Below, piece by piece: positions 8,498 through 17,633 of a stretch of DNA of 64,000 nucleotides (positions are counted from its first letter, which is position 1; every line of letters begins with the position of its first letter). The position numbers were made by a program, and so were the translations under genes. Source of the DNA: JAAXHB01 sp965221635. GTDB taxonomy: Bacteria > Actinomycetota > Acidimicrobiia > Acidimicrobiales > Aldehydirespiratoraceae. The DNA is taken from positions 248,001 to 312,000 of the forward strand of contig OZ244902.1 of NCBI GenBank assembly GCA_965221635.1, written 5' to 3'. The notes beneath the pieces were generated by a model. It ran no database searches and had not been told where the DNA came from. It worked only from the letters and a program-made list of their open reading frames with translations.

Positions 8498-10881
8498 GAC
8501 GCACCTCCTTGTGCAGCGGCGATGGTTTTCCACACGGTTTGGGGCGATGCGGGCATCGCCACGTCGGTCACGCCCAACGGGCGCAAGGCGTCCACGATGG
8601 CGTTGATCACGGCAGGCGTGGCGGCAATCGTGCCGGCCTCGCCCACACCTTTCACGCCCATCGGGTTGGTCGGGCTGGGCGTGGAATGGCTGCCCAGCCG
8701 GTAGCGGGGCGCCTCAGCGGCCGACGGCACCAGATAGTCGCCAAGGTTGGCGGTGACAAGCTGGCCGTCGTCGGTGTACACGGCGTCCTCGTAAAGGGCC
8801 TGAGCGGCGCCTTGGAGGATCCCGCCGTGTACCTGGCCTTCCACTATCAGCGGGTTCACCTGCACTCCACAGTCGTCCACGGCCACGTAATCCACCATGG
8901 TGGTGTCGCCGGTGTCGGTGTCCACCTCCACCACCGCAATGTGGGTGCCGTTGGGGAACGTGAAGTTGGGCGGGTCGTAGCTGACGTGCGCCTCAAGGTT
9001 GGGTTCCATCCCGTCGGGAAGGTCATGCGCGGCGAACGCACCGAAGGCGATCTCCGCGAACGCCTTTGCCTCGGTGGGCGTGCCCCGCACCCGGAAGCTG
9101 CCATCCACATACTCGAGGTCGTCGGGGTTGGCCTCAAGTTGGTGAGCGGCGATCAGGCGGGCCTTGTCGAGCACCTTGTCGGTGGCCATGAACACAGCAG
9201 TTCCGCCCACCGCCAGCGAACGAGACCCGTAGGTGTCCATGCCGGTTGGGCTTATCGCCGTGTCCGAATGCAGCACCTCAACGTCATCAGGGTCGATGCC
9301 GAGCTTGTCGGCAACGATCATCGACCAGCACGTCTCGTGGCCCTGACCGTGAGGCGTGGAACCGGTGACAACCTGCACCTTGGCGGTGGGAAGCACCCGA
9401 ACCGTGGCCGCCTCCCAGCCCCCGGCGCCGTAACTGAGCGAAGCCAGCACCCGGCTCGGGGCCAGGCCGCACATCTCCACGTAACTGGACAAACCCACGC
9501 CGATCTGACGAGACGAACCATCCGCGCGACGACGGGCCTGCTCGGCGCGCACGTCGTCGAGCCCGGCGAGCGCCACGGCCTTGTCGAGCACGGCGTGATA
9601 GTCGCCGCTGTCGAAAATCAGCCCGGCGCACGACTCGTAGGGGAACTTGTCCGCCGGAATGAAGTTGCGGGCCCGGATCTCCTCGGGGCTGACTCCCACC
9701 TCAACGGCAAGCGAATCCATCGCACGCTCGATCGCGTAGGTGGCCTCGGGACGACCCGCGCCACGGTAGGCGTCGGTTGGGGTTTTGTTGGTGAACACCG
9801 ACGTACACACAAACGAGTAGTGCGGGATGTCGTAGCACCCGTGATACAGGAACGCCCCCAGCAGCGGAATGCCCGGGGTGACGAGCTGCAGGTAGGCGCC
9901 CATGTCGGCAACCAGCTTCACCCGCACCGCGGACACCTTGCCCGCCGCGTCGGCGGCTAATTCGATGTTCTGCACCTGGCCGCGGCCTTGAATGGTGGCC
10001 AGCGCAGCCTCGGCGCGGCTTTCGGTCCAGCGGACCGGCGCGCCACGCTGCATAGCCAGCGCGCAGCACAGGATCTCCTCGGCGTACACGTTCAGCTTGC
10101 AGCCGAAACCGCCGCCCACCGAAGGGGCCACCACCCGCAGCTTGTGCTCGGGGATGCCCAAGGTGACCGCGGTCATCACCTTGAGAACGTGCGGTATCTG
10201 CGTGGCCGAGTACAACGTGAGGTCGCCACCAACCGGCGCGGGCACCGCGGCAACACCACGGGGCTCCATCGGCGCCGGGATCAGACGCTGCTGCACGTAA
10301 CGCTCGCTGATCACCACCTCGGCGGCGTCAAACGCGGCTTGCACGGCGTCGGCGTCGGGGGTGAGTTCCCACGTGTAGCTCTCGTTGGTGCCCAACGACT
10401 CGTGTACCAGCGGGGCGCCCTCGGCCAAAGCGGCCTCTATGTCCACCACCGCTGGTTTCGGGGCGTACTCCACGGCCACCGCGGCGGCGCCGTCGGCGGC
10501 GGCGTAACGCGAATCGGCGAGCACCACCGCAACGGCGTCGCCCACGTACTTGGCTTCCTCCGTGGCCACGGGCAGGTGCGCCGGGTTGCGCATGTCCGGG
10601 GTTACCGGCCAGGCGCAAGGCAGCGCCCCGCCGCCCCAAAGGTCGGCAAGGTCGGCGCCGCTGAGCACCTCGTTCACGCCGTCGATCGCCAGCGCGGCCG
10701 AACCGTCCACCGACACGATCGCGGCGTTGGCCTCGGTGGAACGCACAACACCCACCCAGATCGCTCCGGGCAGCGCAAGGTCGTCTATGAAGGCGGCCTC
10801 GCCGGTGAGCAGCGCGGGGTCCTCACGGCGCAGGCGCCGAGAACCCACATGGGCCGCAGGCGGGGCTTCGGTGACGGTCAT
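8494..10881 (-). CDS. coxL: Molybdopterin-binding large subunit, form II CoxL-like
   Basis: A 795-residue molybdenum hydroxylase large subunit. It starts with the 'RREDPALLTGEAAFIDDL' segment of the family and ends with 'GVGEAGTIAATPAVINAI', which holds the catalytic Glu. The active-site loop reads AYRGAGR at residues 371-377, coded at 9751-9771. True (form I) CO dehydrogenases have AYXCSFR with a Cys that binds copper, while AYRGAGR marks form II enzymes, whose real substrate is often not CO. The ATG at 10881 is preferred over the GTG at 10890 because GGAGGT overlaps that GTG and sits seven bases before the ATG. The start lies one base after the coxS stop. Confidence 0.92.
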   Translation of the reverse strand: MTVTEAPPAAHVGSRRLRREDPALLTGEAAFIDDLALPGAIWVGVVRSTEANAAIVSVDGSAALAIDGVNEVLSGADLADLWGGGALPCAWPVTPDMRNPAHLPVATEEAKYVGDAVAVVLADSRYAAADGAAAVAVEYAPKPAVVDIEAALAEGAPLVHESLGTNESYTWELTPDADAVQAAFDAAEVVISERYVQQRLIPAPMEPRGVAAVPAPVGGDLTLYSATQIPHVLKVMTAVTLGIPEHKLRVVAPSVGGGFGCKLNVYAEEILCCALAMQRGAPVRWTESRAEAALATIQGRGQVQNIELAADAAGKVSAVRVKLVADMGAYLQLVTPGIPLLGAFLYHGCYDIPHYSFVCTSVFTNKTPTDAYRGAGRPEATYAIERAMDSLAVEVGVSPEEIRARNFIPADKFPYESCAGLIFDSGDYHAVLDKAVALAGLDDVRAEQARRRADGSSRQIGVGLSSYVEMCGLAPSRVLASLSYGAGGWEAATVRVLPTAKVQVVTGSTPHGQGHETCWSMIVADKLGIDPDDVEVLHSDTAISPTGMDTYGSRSLAVGGTAVFMATDKVLDKARLIAAHQLEANPDDLEYVDGSFRVRGTPTEAKAFAEIAFGAFAAHDLPDGMEPNLEAHVSYDPPNFTFPNGTHIAVVEVDTDTGDTTMVDYVAVDDCGVQVNPLIVEGQVHGGILQGAAQALYEDAVYTDDGQLVTANLGDYLVPSAAEAPRYRLGSHSTPSPTNPMGVKGVGEAGTIAATPAVINAIVDALRPLGVTDVAMPASPQTVWKTIAAAQGGAS

Positions 10882-10882
10882 C

Positions 10883-11359
10883 TCAGCCACCTCCGTTGTC
10901 TGCGCCTGCCACCTCCAGCACGGCGTCGACGATGTTCTGATAGCCGGTGCAGCGGCACAGGTTGCCTTCGAGGCCGTGGCGCACGCCGTGCTCGTCGAGG
11001 TTCGGGTATTCGTCCACCAGCGAAACCGCTGCCATCACCATGCCCGGAGTGCAGTATCCGCACTGCAGGCCGTGGTTGGTGTGGAAGGACTGTTGCATCG
11101 GGTGCAACTCACCGTCTCCGGAGGCGAGTCCCTCGATGGTGGTTATGTCGGCGCCGTCGGCTTGCACCGCGAACATGGTGCAGGACTTCACCGAACGGCC
11201 GTCCACCAGGATCGTGCAAGCACCGCAACTGCTGGAATCGCAGCCGATGTTGGTGCCGGTGAGGCCCATGTCGTCACGCAGGGCATGCACCAGCAACGTG
11301 CGGGGCTCGGTGGTGATCGTGCGGTCGGCGCCGTTGACAGTCATGGTCACGGTGTTCAT
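10883..11359 (-). CDS. coxS: [2Fe-2S] small subunit of the molybdenum hydroxylase
   Basis: A 158-residue CoxS/XdhC-type protein with two [2Fe-2S] clusters. The plant-ferredoxin-like one is bound by 'GCDSSSCGACTILVDG' plus a later Cys in 'VKSCTMFA'; the second sits in 'CGYCTPGM' and 'NLCRCTGYQNI'. It passes electrons from the molybdenum site to FAD. The ATG at 11359 is chosen over a GTG two codons earlier because GAGGAG precedes it at about five bases. It is first of three tightly packed genes. The 120 bases upstream must hold the promoter, but I could not pick it out. Confidence 0.93.
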   Translation of the reverse strand: MNTVTMTVNGADRTITTEPRTLLVHALRDDMGLTGTNIGCDSSSCGACTILVDGRSVKSCTMFAVQADGADITTIEGLASGDGELHPMQQSFHTNHGLQCGYCTPGMVMAAVSLVDEYPNLDEHGVRHGLEGNLCRCTGYQNIVDAVLEVAGADNGGG

Positions 11360-11479
11360 AGGCACTCCTCGGTGTGGGGTTTGCGACTTGACGGGCTCTA
11401 TCTTGTCGCGGCGAACGGCGCCTGTCCAACTGTTGCGACCGAAACTGGCCGATGTGGGCCGGGGCGGGCGTCGTGGGGA

Positions 11480-12409
11480 CTACCGATTCGCTTCGGGGAT
11501 GCGCCTCGAACCCAGCACTGCGCGTGCTGTGGCAAGGTCGTCGGGGTTGGTGATGCCCACCCAGCGCTGTTCGGTGATCACGGCTCTCACCTCCAGGGCG
11601 CCGTCTGCCATCTTTTGGGCGACCACCTCGGGCAGGATGTACTCGGCGGACGGATCATCGCGGTGGTTGCGCAGGAAATCGTCGAAGCCGTCGGCGATCC
11701 AGTCGAGCATCACCGGGGCAAACGCCCACAAGTTCATCGACACCACCGTGTGGTCGTGCAACACTCCCGCCGGATTCCGCGAGGCGATCAGGCCGTCTGG
11801 GCGGCGGGCCACACCGTGATGTTCCACGATGTTGGTGAGCGCACCGTTCGACACTTGGCACACACCCCGGCTCACCGAGCCCTGCGACGGCAGCGTGAGA
11901 CCCAGCCGGTATCCGCACAAAGCTCCGTGCGCCACGGGGTCGGGCGCCTGGGCCGGGGAGGCGGGCTCCGGCTCAGTGGGGCCGGCCTGCGTGGTGGGGC
12001 CGGCCTGCGTGGTGGGCAGGGCTGCCGCTAGCAGAGAGAAGGCCGACTCGCCGTAGTAGTCGTCGGCGTTGCAGATCATGAACGGCCCCGACACCACCTC
12101 GGCGGCGCTGAGCGCGGCGTGGGCGGTGCCCCACGGTTTGGCACGCGGCGGGCCGCAGGTGTCCTGGCGCACGTAGGCCACCTCCAAACCGTCCCCCAGG
12201 AGGCGCGCATGGTGGGTGTGAACATGGCTGCGCACATCGGCTTCGATGTCGGTGCGCACCACCAGCACCACCTTCGACGCTCCCGCGTCAACCGCGTCGA
12301 TGATCGAGTAGTCCAGGAATGTCTGCCCGTCGGGGCCGACGCTTTCGAGTTGTTTCACCCCGCCGTACCGCGAGCCGAGACCCGCCGCCATCACCACCAA
12401 CGTCAACAC
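11480..12409 (-). CDS. Sugar-phosphate nucleotidyltransferase-like protein
   Basis: The N-terminus 'LTLVVMAAGLGSRYGGVKQL' is the nucleotide-binding signature GxGxR of the NTP_transferase (Rossmann-like) family, and 'ICNADDYYG' holds the metal-binding Asp. These enzymes join a sugar phosphate to a nucleotide. The exact substrate cannot be read from sequence. The start at GTG 12409 is chosen because GGAGG lies eight bases upstream and the fold begins at once; the frame reaches back to 12469. Residues near 140-150 contain an in-frame duplication, TTQAGP twice, which looks like a flexible loop that has expanded. Neighbours give no clear pathway. Confidence 0.75.
   Translation of the reverse strand: MLTLVVMAAGLGSRYGGVKQLESVGPDGQTFLDYSIIDAVDAGASKVVLVVRTDIEADVRSHVHTHHARLLGDGLEVAYVRQDTCGPPRAKPWGTAHAALSAAEVVSGPFMICNADDYYGESAFSLLAAALPTTQAGPTTQAGPTEPEPASPAQAPDPVAHGALCGYRLGLTLPSQGSVSRGVCQVSNGALTNIVEHHGVARRPDGLIASRNPAGVLHDHTVVSMNLWAFAPVMLDWIADGFDDFLRNHRDDPSAEYILPEVVAQKMADGALEVRAVITEQRWVGITNPDDLATARAVLGSRRIPEANR
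11977..12012. repeat. 18-bp tandem duplication inside the nucleotidyltransferase gene
   Basis: Two identical 18-bp copies, in frame, encode two TTQAGP hexapeptides in a loop region. Confidence 0.9.
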
Positions 12410-12593
12410 GTGCGGATCCTCCACATCACACTGCCACCGGGCACTGACCGAACGGGTCGTGACGGTCAACCGGACGCGGCCGCGGCCGGATGCCCGACAC
12501 CAAACCCGGCTCGCCGCGCACCAACCGAGACAGCGCGAGTCTCAAGGCCTGGCACAGGGGCACGTCGAACGCCGGACGCACACCTGGGTGGGC

Positions 12594-13199
12594 TCAGCCT
12601 TCGAGCAGGTGGCGCACGTGGGAGATCTCGTTCACCGAACGGACGCTGCGCAGGCCGTTGCTTGAGGCGAGCACCCGGCTGATCCCGCAATAGTCGGCGC
12701 GGAGCCGGAAAGGATCCTCCGAACCGATCACGGTCTGCAGGTACACCAAGGTGACCATTCCGTGGCAGTACACCACCACCTTGCGTGACCGGTTGGCGGC
12801 GATCACCTTCTCGAAGCTCGCCACCACCCTGTCTCGAAAGGTCTCGTATCCGTCGGGGAACACGCTCTCCATGAAGTCGCCCTCGAAGTACGGCTTCACC
12901 GCGGGGTCCTCGGCGTCCATCTCCTCGGCCGGCACGTACACGTTGCTGCGATGGTCGGACTCTCGCAGGTCGTGAATCGCTTCGATGTCGTAGCCGAGCA
13001 TCGCCCTGAGCGGCTCGGCGGTCTCCAAGGCCCGGCGCATCGTGGATGAAACAACGTGATCGATGCCCTCACCGGCCAGGAACTCGGCTGTGGTTTCGGC
13101 CTGGCGACGGCCCAGTTCCGCGAGGGGCGGGTCGGCGTGGGAACCCTCGGGAACCACCTCGCGCACCGGGCGTGCGTGGCGAACGATGAACAACTCCAC
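12594..13199 (-). CDS. Histidine phosphatase family protein
   Basis: A 201-residue protein opening with 'LFIVRHARPVREV', the RHG-type motif (here RHA) that carries the phosphorylated His. It continues with 'STMRRALETAEPL' (second Arg) and 'VVVYCHGMVTLVYL' (second catalytic His). This is the phosphoglycerate mutase-like branch, whose members remove phosphate from many small molecules; the substrate is not clear. The start is a GTG at 13199, right at the motif, as is usual. It lies 86 bases downstream of menC on the same strand and could be part of that transcript, but no functional link is visible. Confidence 0.85.
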   Translation of the reverse strand: MELFIVRHARPVREVVPEGSHADPPLAELGRRQAETTAEFLAGEGIDHVVSSTMRRALETAEPLRAMLGYDIEAIHDLRESDHRSNVYVPAEEMDAEDPAVKPYFEGDFMESVFPDGYETFRDRVVASFEKVIAANRSRKVVVYCHGMVTLVYLQTVIGSEDPFRLRADYCGISRVLASSNGLRSVRSVNEISHVRHLLEG

Positions 13200-13285
13200 A
13201 GCGCGCTGAGGCTACCGCTACGCCATGGCGGCAGGTTCAGCTCGTGGGAATGCTGATCGGACCGGGCGGTCGGTCGGCGGTTCGA

Positions 13286-14437
13286 TCAGTGGGCGGGATC
13301 CATCAGTTGATCCGGGTGAGGCTCCACGCCAATGCCTGCTGCAGGCTGAATGAGCATGCGGCCATTTTGAATCGGGGGACTCTGGGCCACGTCGCGGGCG
13401 AGGAGTTCGGCGGTGGCTAGGCCGTGAGCGCGAACCGGCCCTGCGGGCGAATCCTTTGGCCGCGAGGACGCCGCCAGCGCATCGGAGGCCGCGGCCACGT
13501 GCAGCGCGTGGGACACGCCGATCGCGGAGTCGATGAAGGAGGTGACCAGCGTCAGAGCACCCGCCTCGGTGGCGCGTTTGATGACCGACATGGCCCGGTC
13601 GGGGCCGCCGAGTGCCTGGGGCTTCACCATCAGCACCCTCACACCCGCGTCGAGCGTGGCTGCAGCATCGGCGGGTGTGCGCATTGACTCGTCCACCGCC
13701 ACTGTTGCCCCGGTGTCATGGCCGACCGCGGCGATGGCCTCAATCCCGGACACCGGTTCCTCACAGAAGGCGATGTGCGCCGGTTCGGTGGCGCGCAACA
13801 CCGTGACCGCGGTTTGGTGATTCCAAGCGCCGTTGGCGTCGAGACGCAGCTCAGCCGCCTGGCCCATGCCGCGCCTGGCGGCCAACACTCGCTCGATGTC
13901 CTCCTCGGGGGTTGCTGCGCCCACCTTGAGCTTCACCGCTCCAAACCCCGAGGACACGGCTTGGGCGCTTTGGCGTTGCACCTCCTGTGGGCTTGCCGAG
14001 GTGATCAGCGCGTTCACGGCCACCGAGGCAGGCGGCCCGGTGGGGGCATCGATACAGCCAGTGGCGGGGCGTGAGTGCGCCTTGAGCAGGTGTTCGGCGA
14101 GGGTCGTGGAACTTTCTCGTGCAGCCAGGTCGTTGAGCGCGCCCACCAGCGCGGCCCTGGCATGGGCGAACCCCTCGAGGGAGTTGACAGCGTCGCTCAC
14201 GGCTGCCTCGCCGTCGTTGTTGACCTTCTCAAGCGCGGCGGCGAGCGCCTCGGAGGTTTGCACCACCGTGGACTTCGACCATCCCGGCAACGGGCATGCC
14301 TCACCCCAACCGGTATGGCCTCCCCGTGAGCAAGCCACAAGGAATCCCGCACGGAAGCGAACCGACACTGAACCCGTCACCAGCGGCGCCCGCAGCGGCA
14401 GGCGGAACGGATGCATCTCGCAGCGCAATTCGTTCAT
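13286..14437 (-). CDS. menC: o-Succinylbenzoate synthase (enolase superfamily)
   Basis: A 383-residue enolase-superfamily enzyme that dehydrates SHCHC to o-succinylbenzoate in menaquinone synthesis. Catalytic residues are visible in order: the KxK pair K169/K171 in 'AVKLKVG', metal ligands D200 ('LDANGAW'), E226 ('CEEP') and D249 ('AVDES'), and K272 ('VKPQALGG'). The ATG follows the menH stop with no gap (TAG-ATG), which points to coupled translation. The assignment to MenC rather than another enolase-family member rests on the menF-menD-menH context. Confidence 0.9.
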   Translation of the reverse strand: MNELRCEMHPFRLPLRAPLVTGSVSVRFRAGFLVACSRGGHTGWGEACPLPGWSKSTVVQTSEALAAALEKVNNDGEAAVSDAVNSLEGFAHARAALVGALNDLAARESSTTLAEHLLKAHSRPATGCIDAPTGPPASVAVNALITSASPQEVQRQSAQAVSSGFGAVKLKVGAATPEEDIERVLAARRGMGQAAELRLDANGAWNHQTAVTVLRATEPAHIAFCEEPVSGIEAIAAVGHDTGATVAVDESMRTPADAAATLDAGVRVLMVKPQALGGPDRAMSVIKRATEAGALTLVTSFIDSAIGVSHALHVAAASDALAASSRPKDSPAGPVRAHGLATAELLARDVAQSPPIQNGRMLIQPAAGIGVEPHPDQLMDPAH

Positions 14438-15370
14438 CTACACACCCCTGAAGTCGTGGGAACCTGGCGAGATCAGGACTGTGGCATCGCTTGGCTGGTT
14501 GCCGCGTGTGGCCATGGGGAGTTCTGCTTCGCACCTGTTGACGAATGCAGCGATCGCCTGCGCGGTGTGGTGGGGGCGTTCCACGTGGGCGGCGTGACCG
14601 GCGCCCTCGATGGTGGTGACCGTTGCGTTGCGAAGCCCGGCTTCGAGCTCCACGGCGATCCTGCGGAACTTCGGGTCTTGCTCGCCCACCACCACCAGCA
14701 CGGGGCGGTCGATCACTTCGAGACGGTCGTGCAAGGGTGTCATCGAACCGGTGCCCGCGGCCCGGAGGCTGCACGCCAGGCCTTGCGGGTTGTTGGCAAG
14801 GCGTTGCGCTCGGGCTTGTTGCTGATGGTCGTTGCCGAGCGCGGCTTGCCCGGCGAAGAGCGGGTTGGCCATCCAGCCATCCACGAAACCCTCAAAATCG
14901 TTTGTGACCTGTTGGGCCAAGGCTTCATCGGCGCCACGGCGGCGCTTGCGTTCGGCCGGGTCGGCGATGCCGGGCGTTGCCCCGATGAGCGTCAGTGACC
15001 GCAGCACGCCGGGATTGGCCACCGCTGCGGTGAGCGCCACTCGCGCCCCCATCGAATAGCCGACCAGGTGAAACGTGCGCCAGGCGAGATCGGCACCAAT
15101 TTGGCATATGTGGCCGGCCATGGCGCTCACCGTGTAGCGGGACAAGTCCTCGGGCGCGTCCGAGCGCCCGTGACCCACAAGGTCGGGCGCAGCCACAGTG
15201 AATCGACGGCCGGCCAGTCGATGCGTGAGCGGCTCCATGGCTTGCGCCGAGCCGGTGAAGCCGTGCAGCACCATCACCGGCACCGGGCCTTCGCCGAGCA
15301 CGTCCACCACGAGATTCACTCCGCCATCAACGGTCACGGTGCGCGTTGTTGTGGTTACCACTGCGGCCAT
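14438..15370 (-). CDS. menH: Alpha/beta hydrolase, probable SHCHC synthase
   Basis: A 310-residue alpha/beta hydrolase. The oxyanion-hole region 'VLHGFTGS', the nucleophile elbow 'GYSMGAR' (S106), the acid 'GEQDPKF' (D232) and the base 'GAGHAAH' (H259) form a full triad. MenH removes pyruvate from SEPHCHC in menaquinone synthesis, and the elbow and context match it. It is joined end to start with menC. The C-terminal ~35 residues beyond the last helix have no counterpart that I recognise. A gap of 214 bases without a supported gene separates it from menD. Confidence 0.87.
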   Translation of the reverse strand: MAAVVTTTTRTVTVDGGVNLVVDVLGEGPVPVMVLHGFTGSAQAMEPLTHRLAGRRFTVAAPDLVGHGRSDAPEDLSRYTVSAMAGHICQIGADLAWRTFHLVGYSMGARVALTAAVANPGVLRSLTLIGATPGIADPAERKRRRGADEALAQQVTNDFEGFVDGWMANPLFAGQAALGNDHQQQARAQRLANNPQGLACSLRAAGTGSMTPLHDRLEVIDRPVLVVVGEQDPKFRRIAVELEAGLRNATVTTIEGAGHAAHVERPHHTAQAIAAFVNRCEAELPMATRGNQPSDATVLISPGSHDFRGV

Positions 15371-15584
15371 CTCATCACCAGCACATCACCGGCACAACCT
15401 TGGGACAGGCTCAGTCCACAGCACCAGTCGGCAGCGTCGCGGCGCGCTCGCCCGCACCGCTGCGCGAGATCGGCGGGGACTGACCCACCGCACCAGTCCC
15501 AGGCATGGATGCCGGCACTGGTGATCGTCTGGCGAGGCCTGGTTGGTTTCGCAACACAAGACACCCACCTATGGGGACGGCAAT

Positions 15585-17627
15585 TCATCGGGCTTGGGCG
15601 GTGGACATCTGTTGTTGCACCCCAGACGTGACTGCCGCGGTTAGCGAGCGGCGCTGGGTTACGTCGGCTTCGGGGTCGACGGGGACTATCACCAGGTCGA
15701 CTCCGGGTTGACGGGTGGTGAGCGACGACTTCAGCGCGGCCTCCAGCGTTGAGGCATCGGTGGCGGTCACCGCGCGGATGCCGCCGAAACCGTGCAGGTC
15801 CACGAAACGCAAACCGTGCGGAGTGTGAAACAGCCGCCGGAAGTCAGTTTGGTTGAGACGTTTTGCTATTGGCAGCAACGAGAAGATCTCGCCGCCGTCG
15901 TTGTCCACGCACACCACGGTGAGGTGCAAGCCGAGACGTTCCGCTGCGGTCAGGCCGCCCAGGTCGTGCAACAGAGCCAGGTCGCCGGTGTACAACACCA
16001 CCGGAACCGACGGATCGGCCGCTGCCAGACCCAACGCTGTGGACGGGACGCCATCGATCCCGGCGGCGCCACGGTTGGCCACCACCGACAGCGCGGCTGT
16101 GTGATGAATGAAAGCGTCGAGATCGCGCACCGGCATCGAGTTGGAAGCAAACAACACCGCCCGTGGTGCGTGCTCGTGAAGGGTGGCGACCATCGTGCGC
16201 GCCACTTGTGCCGACAGCATCGGCCCGCGGTCAACGGCCTGGGCGACCAACTTGCGAGCCGTGGCGTCGGCGTCTTGCCACGCATTCCGCCACGCCAAAC
16301 GGCGCTCGTCGTGACGCCAGGCGGGAGTCTTCACCGGGGCGGGTGGCGCAGATCCGGAGGACGCGGTGCGAGTGTCGCCAACGCCAACACGGCCAGCCGG
16401 TTCAGTCGTCGGTTCAGTAACTGGCTCGGTCGTGCGCTGGGTGACGCGTGCGAGCACTGTGTCAACCGAGGCCGCTACGTGGCCGGTGAGGCGGAACACG
16501 GCGGTCTCCCAGCGATCCTCCGGGTCGATCAGCACGACGTGTTCTGGGCGGGTGCGCTCCAGCCACAGGCGGACCGGTTTGGTTGTGACAGGGCGTCCAA
16601 CCAGCAACGCCACGTCCGGGCGCATCTCGTGGCCGGAGCCATGGTCTGCCAGCAGATGATCCGCGGTGGCGACCACACCGGAGGCGCCACGCACACCCGA
16701 CAGGGGATCTGCGATCACGGGCCACCCCGCCCAAGCGGCCAGTTCAACCGTGGCGTCGGCCCATTCGCGCTCGCGGCCTAGGCCACCTCCGGGCCACGGC
16801 CCGGCCACAACCACACCACGGTGATGGCGAGCCACGACCTCAATCAAGCCGGCTGCATCGGCTGCCGGTAGATCCGAAGAACCTTGGGGACCCTCATTTT
16901 GGGTGATTTGGGGGTGACGATGGCCGGCGCTCGTTGACCATGTTTCCGATACTGGTTCGAGGGGTTCGCGCAGGGGCCAGTTGACATGCACTGGGCCCGG
17001 ATCGGCGCCTGTGGCTGCCTCAAGGGCTTTGGTGGCGTGCTCGGATGCTGTGGACGGGGTGATCTCCGATGCGACAGGAACATCAACTGCGAGTCGCACG
17101 GCCGTGCCGTACAGGTTGATCTGGTTGATGGTCTGGGGGGCGCCCCAGCCGGAACGCAACTCGGGCGGCCTGTCTGCCGTGCAAACGATCAACGGCACAC
17201 CGCCGTGGCTTGCCTCGATCACCGCCGGCAGGTAGTTGGCCGCCGCGGTGCCCGAGGTACACACAAGCACAGCGGGCCGCCCGGTGGCCCTGCCAAGCCC
17301 GAGGGCGAAGAACCCGGCGCTGCGCTCGTCGAGCTGGATCCAGGTGGTGAGCCCCGGCTGACTGTCGAAGCTGAGCGTGAGCGGCGTGGAACGCGAGCCT
17401 GGGCTGATCACCACATCGGTCACGCCGAGGTGCGCCAGCCGCGACGCGAATGCCGCAATCGGGTCGTACACCGGATCGGCGGTGGCCTCGGCGTGGGCGC
17501 CCTGAGCCCGGGCCCGACCACGTTGAGAGCGGCCGGAGTCTTCGGGCTGGGGCGCGTCCTTGGAACCTTCAGCATCCATGGCCGGCTGGTGGTAGCGCTC
17601 GGAACCAGAGGATTTTGGCGCGCTCAT
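15585..17627 (-). CDS. menD: SEPHCHC synthase (ThDP-dependent)
   Basis: A 680-residue thiamine-diphosphate enzyme that adds 2-oxoglutarate-derived succinyl semialdehyde to isochorismate. It has the MenD signature 'VVISPGSRSTPLTL', the catalytic Glu E101 in 'LDERSAGFFALG', 'TSGTAAANYLPAVIEA' and the cofactor segment 'DNDGGEIFSLLP'. It is about 100 residues longer than usual. The extra length is a ~50-residue polar N-terminal tail and a Thr/Glu/Pro-rich insert near residue 410 made of short repeats. The ATG at 17627 is six bases after the menF stop; an internal ATG at 17579 would trim part of the tail. Confidence 0.95.
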   Translation of the reverse strand: MSAPKSSGSERYHQPAMDAEGSKDAPQPEDSGRSQRGRARAQGAHAEATADPVYDPIAAFASRLAHLGVTDVVISPGSRSTPLTLSFDSQPGLTTWIQLDERSAGFFALGLGRATGRPAVLVCTSGTAAANYLPAVIEASHGGVPLIVCTADRPPELRSGWGAPQTINQINLYGTAVRLAVDVPVASEITPSTASEHATKALEAATGADPGPVHVNWPLREPLEPVSETWSTSAGHRHPQITQNEGPQGSSDLPAADAAGLIEVVARHHRGVVVAGPWPGGGLGREREWADATVELAAWAGWPVIADPLSGVRGASGVVATADHLLADHGSGHEMRPDVALLVGRPVTTKPVRLWLERTRPEHVVLIDPEDRWETAVFRLTGHVAASVDTVLARVTQRTTEPVTEPTTEPAGRVGVGDTRTASSGSAPPAPVKTPAWRHDERRLAWRNAWQDADATARKLVAQAVDRGPMLSAQVARTMVATLHEHAPRAVLFASNSMPVRDLDAFIHHTAALSVVANRGAAGIDGVPSTALGLAAADPSVPVVLYTGDLALLHDLGGLTAAERLGLHLTVVCVDNDGGEIFSLLPIAKRLNQTDFRRLFHTPHGLRFVDLHGFGGIRAVTATDASTLEAALKSSLTTRQPGVDLVIVPVDPEADVTQRRSLTAAVTSGVQQQMSTAQAR

Positions 17628-17633
17628 GAACGT

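Noticed and set aside
8494..10881. True aerobic CO dehydrogenase
   Set aside because: The active-site loop is AYRGAGR, not AYXCSFR, so the copper-binding Cys is missing.
15371..15584. Small minus-strand gene between menD and menH
   Set aside because: A 77-codon frame exists but overlaps the menH start, has no ribosome site and no homology that I recognise.
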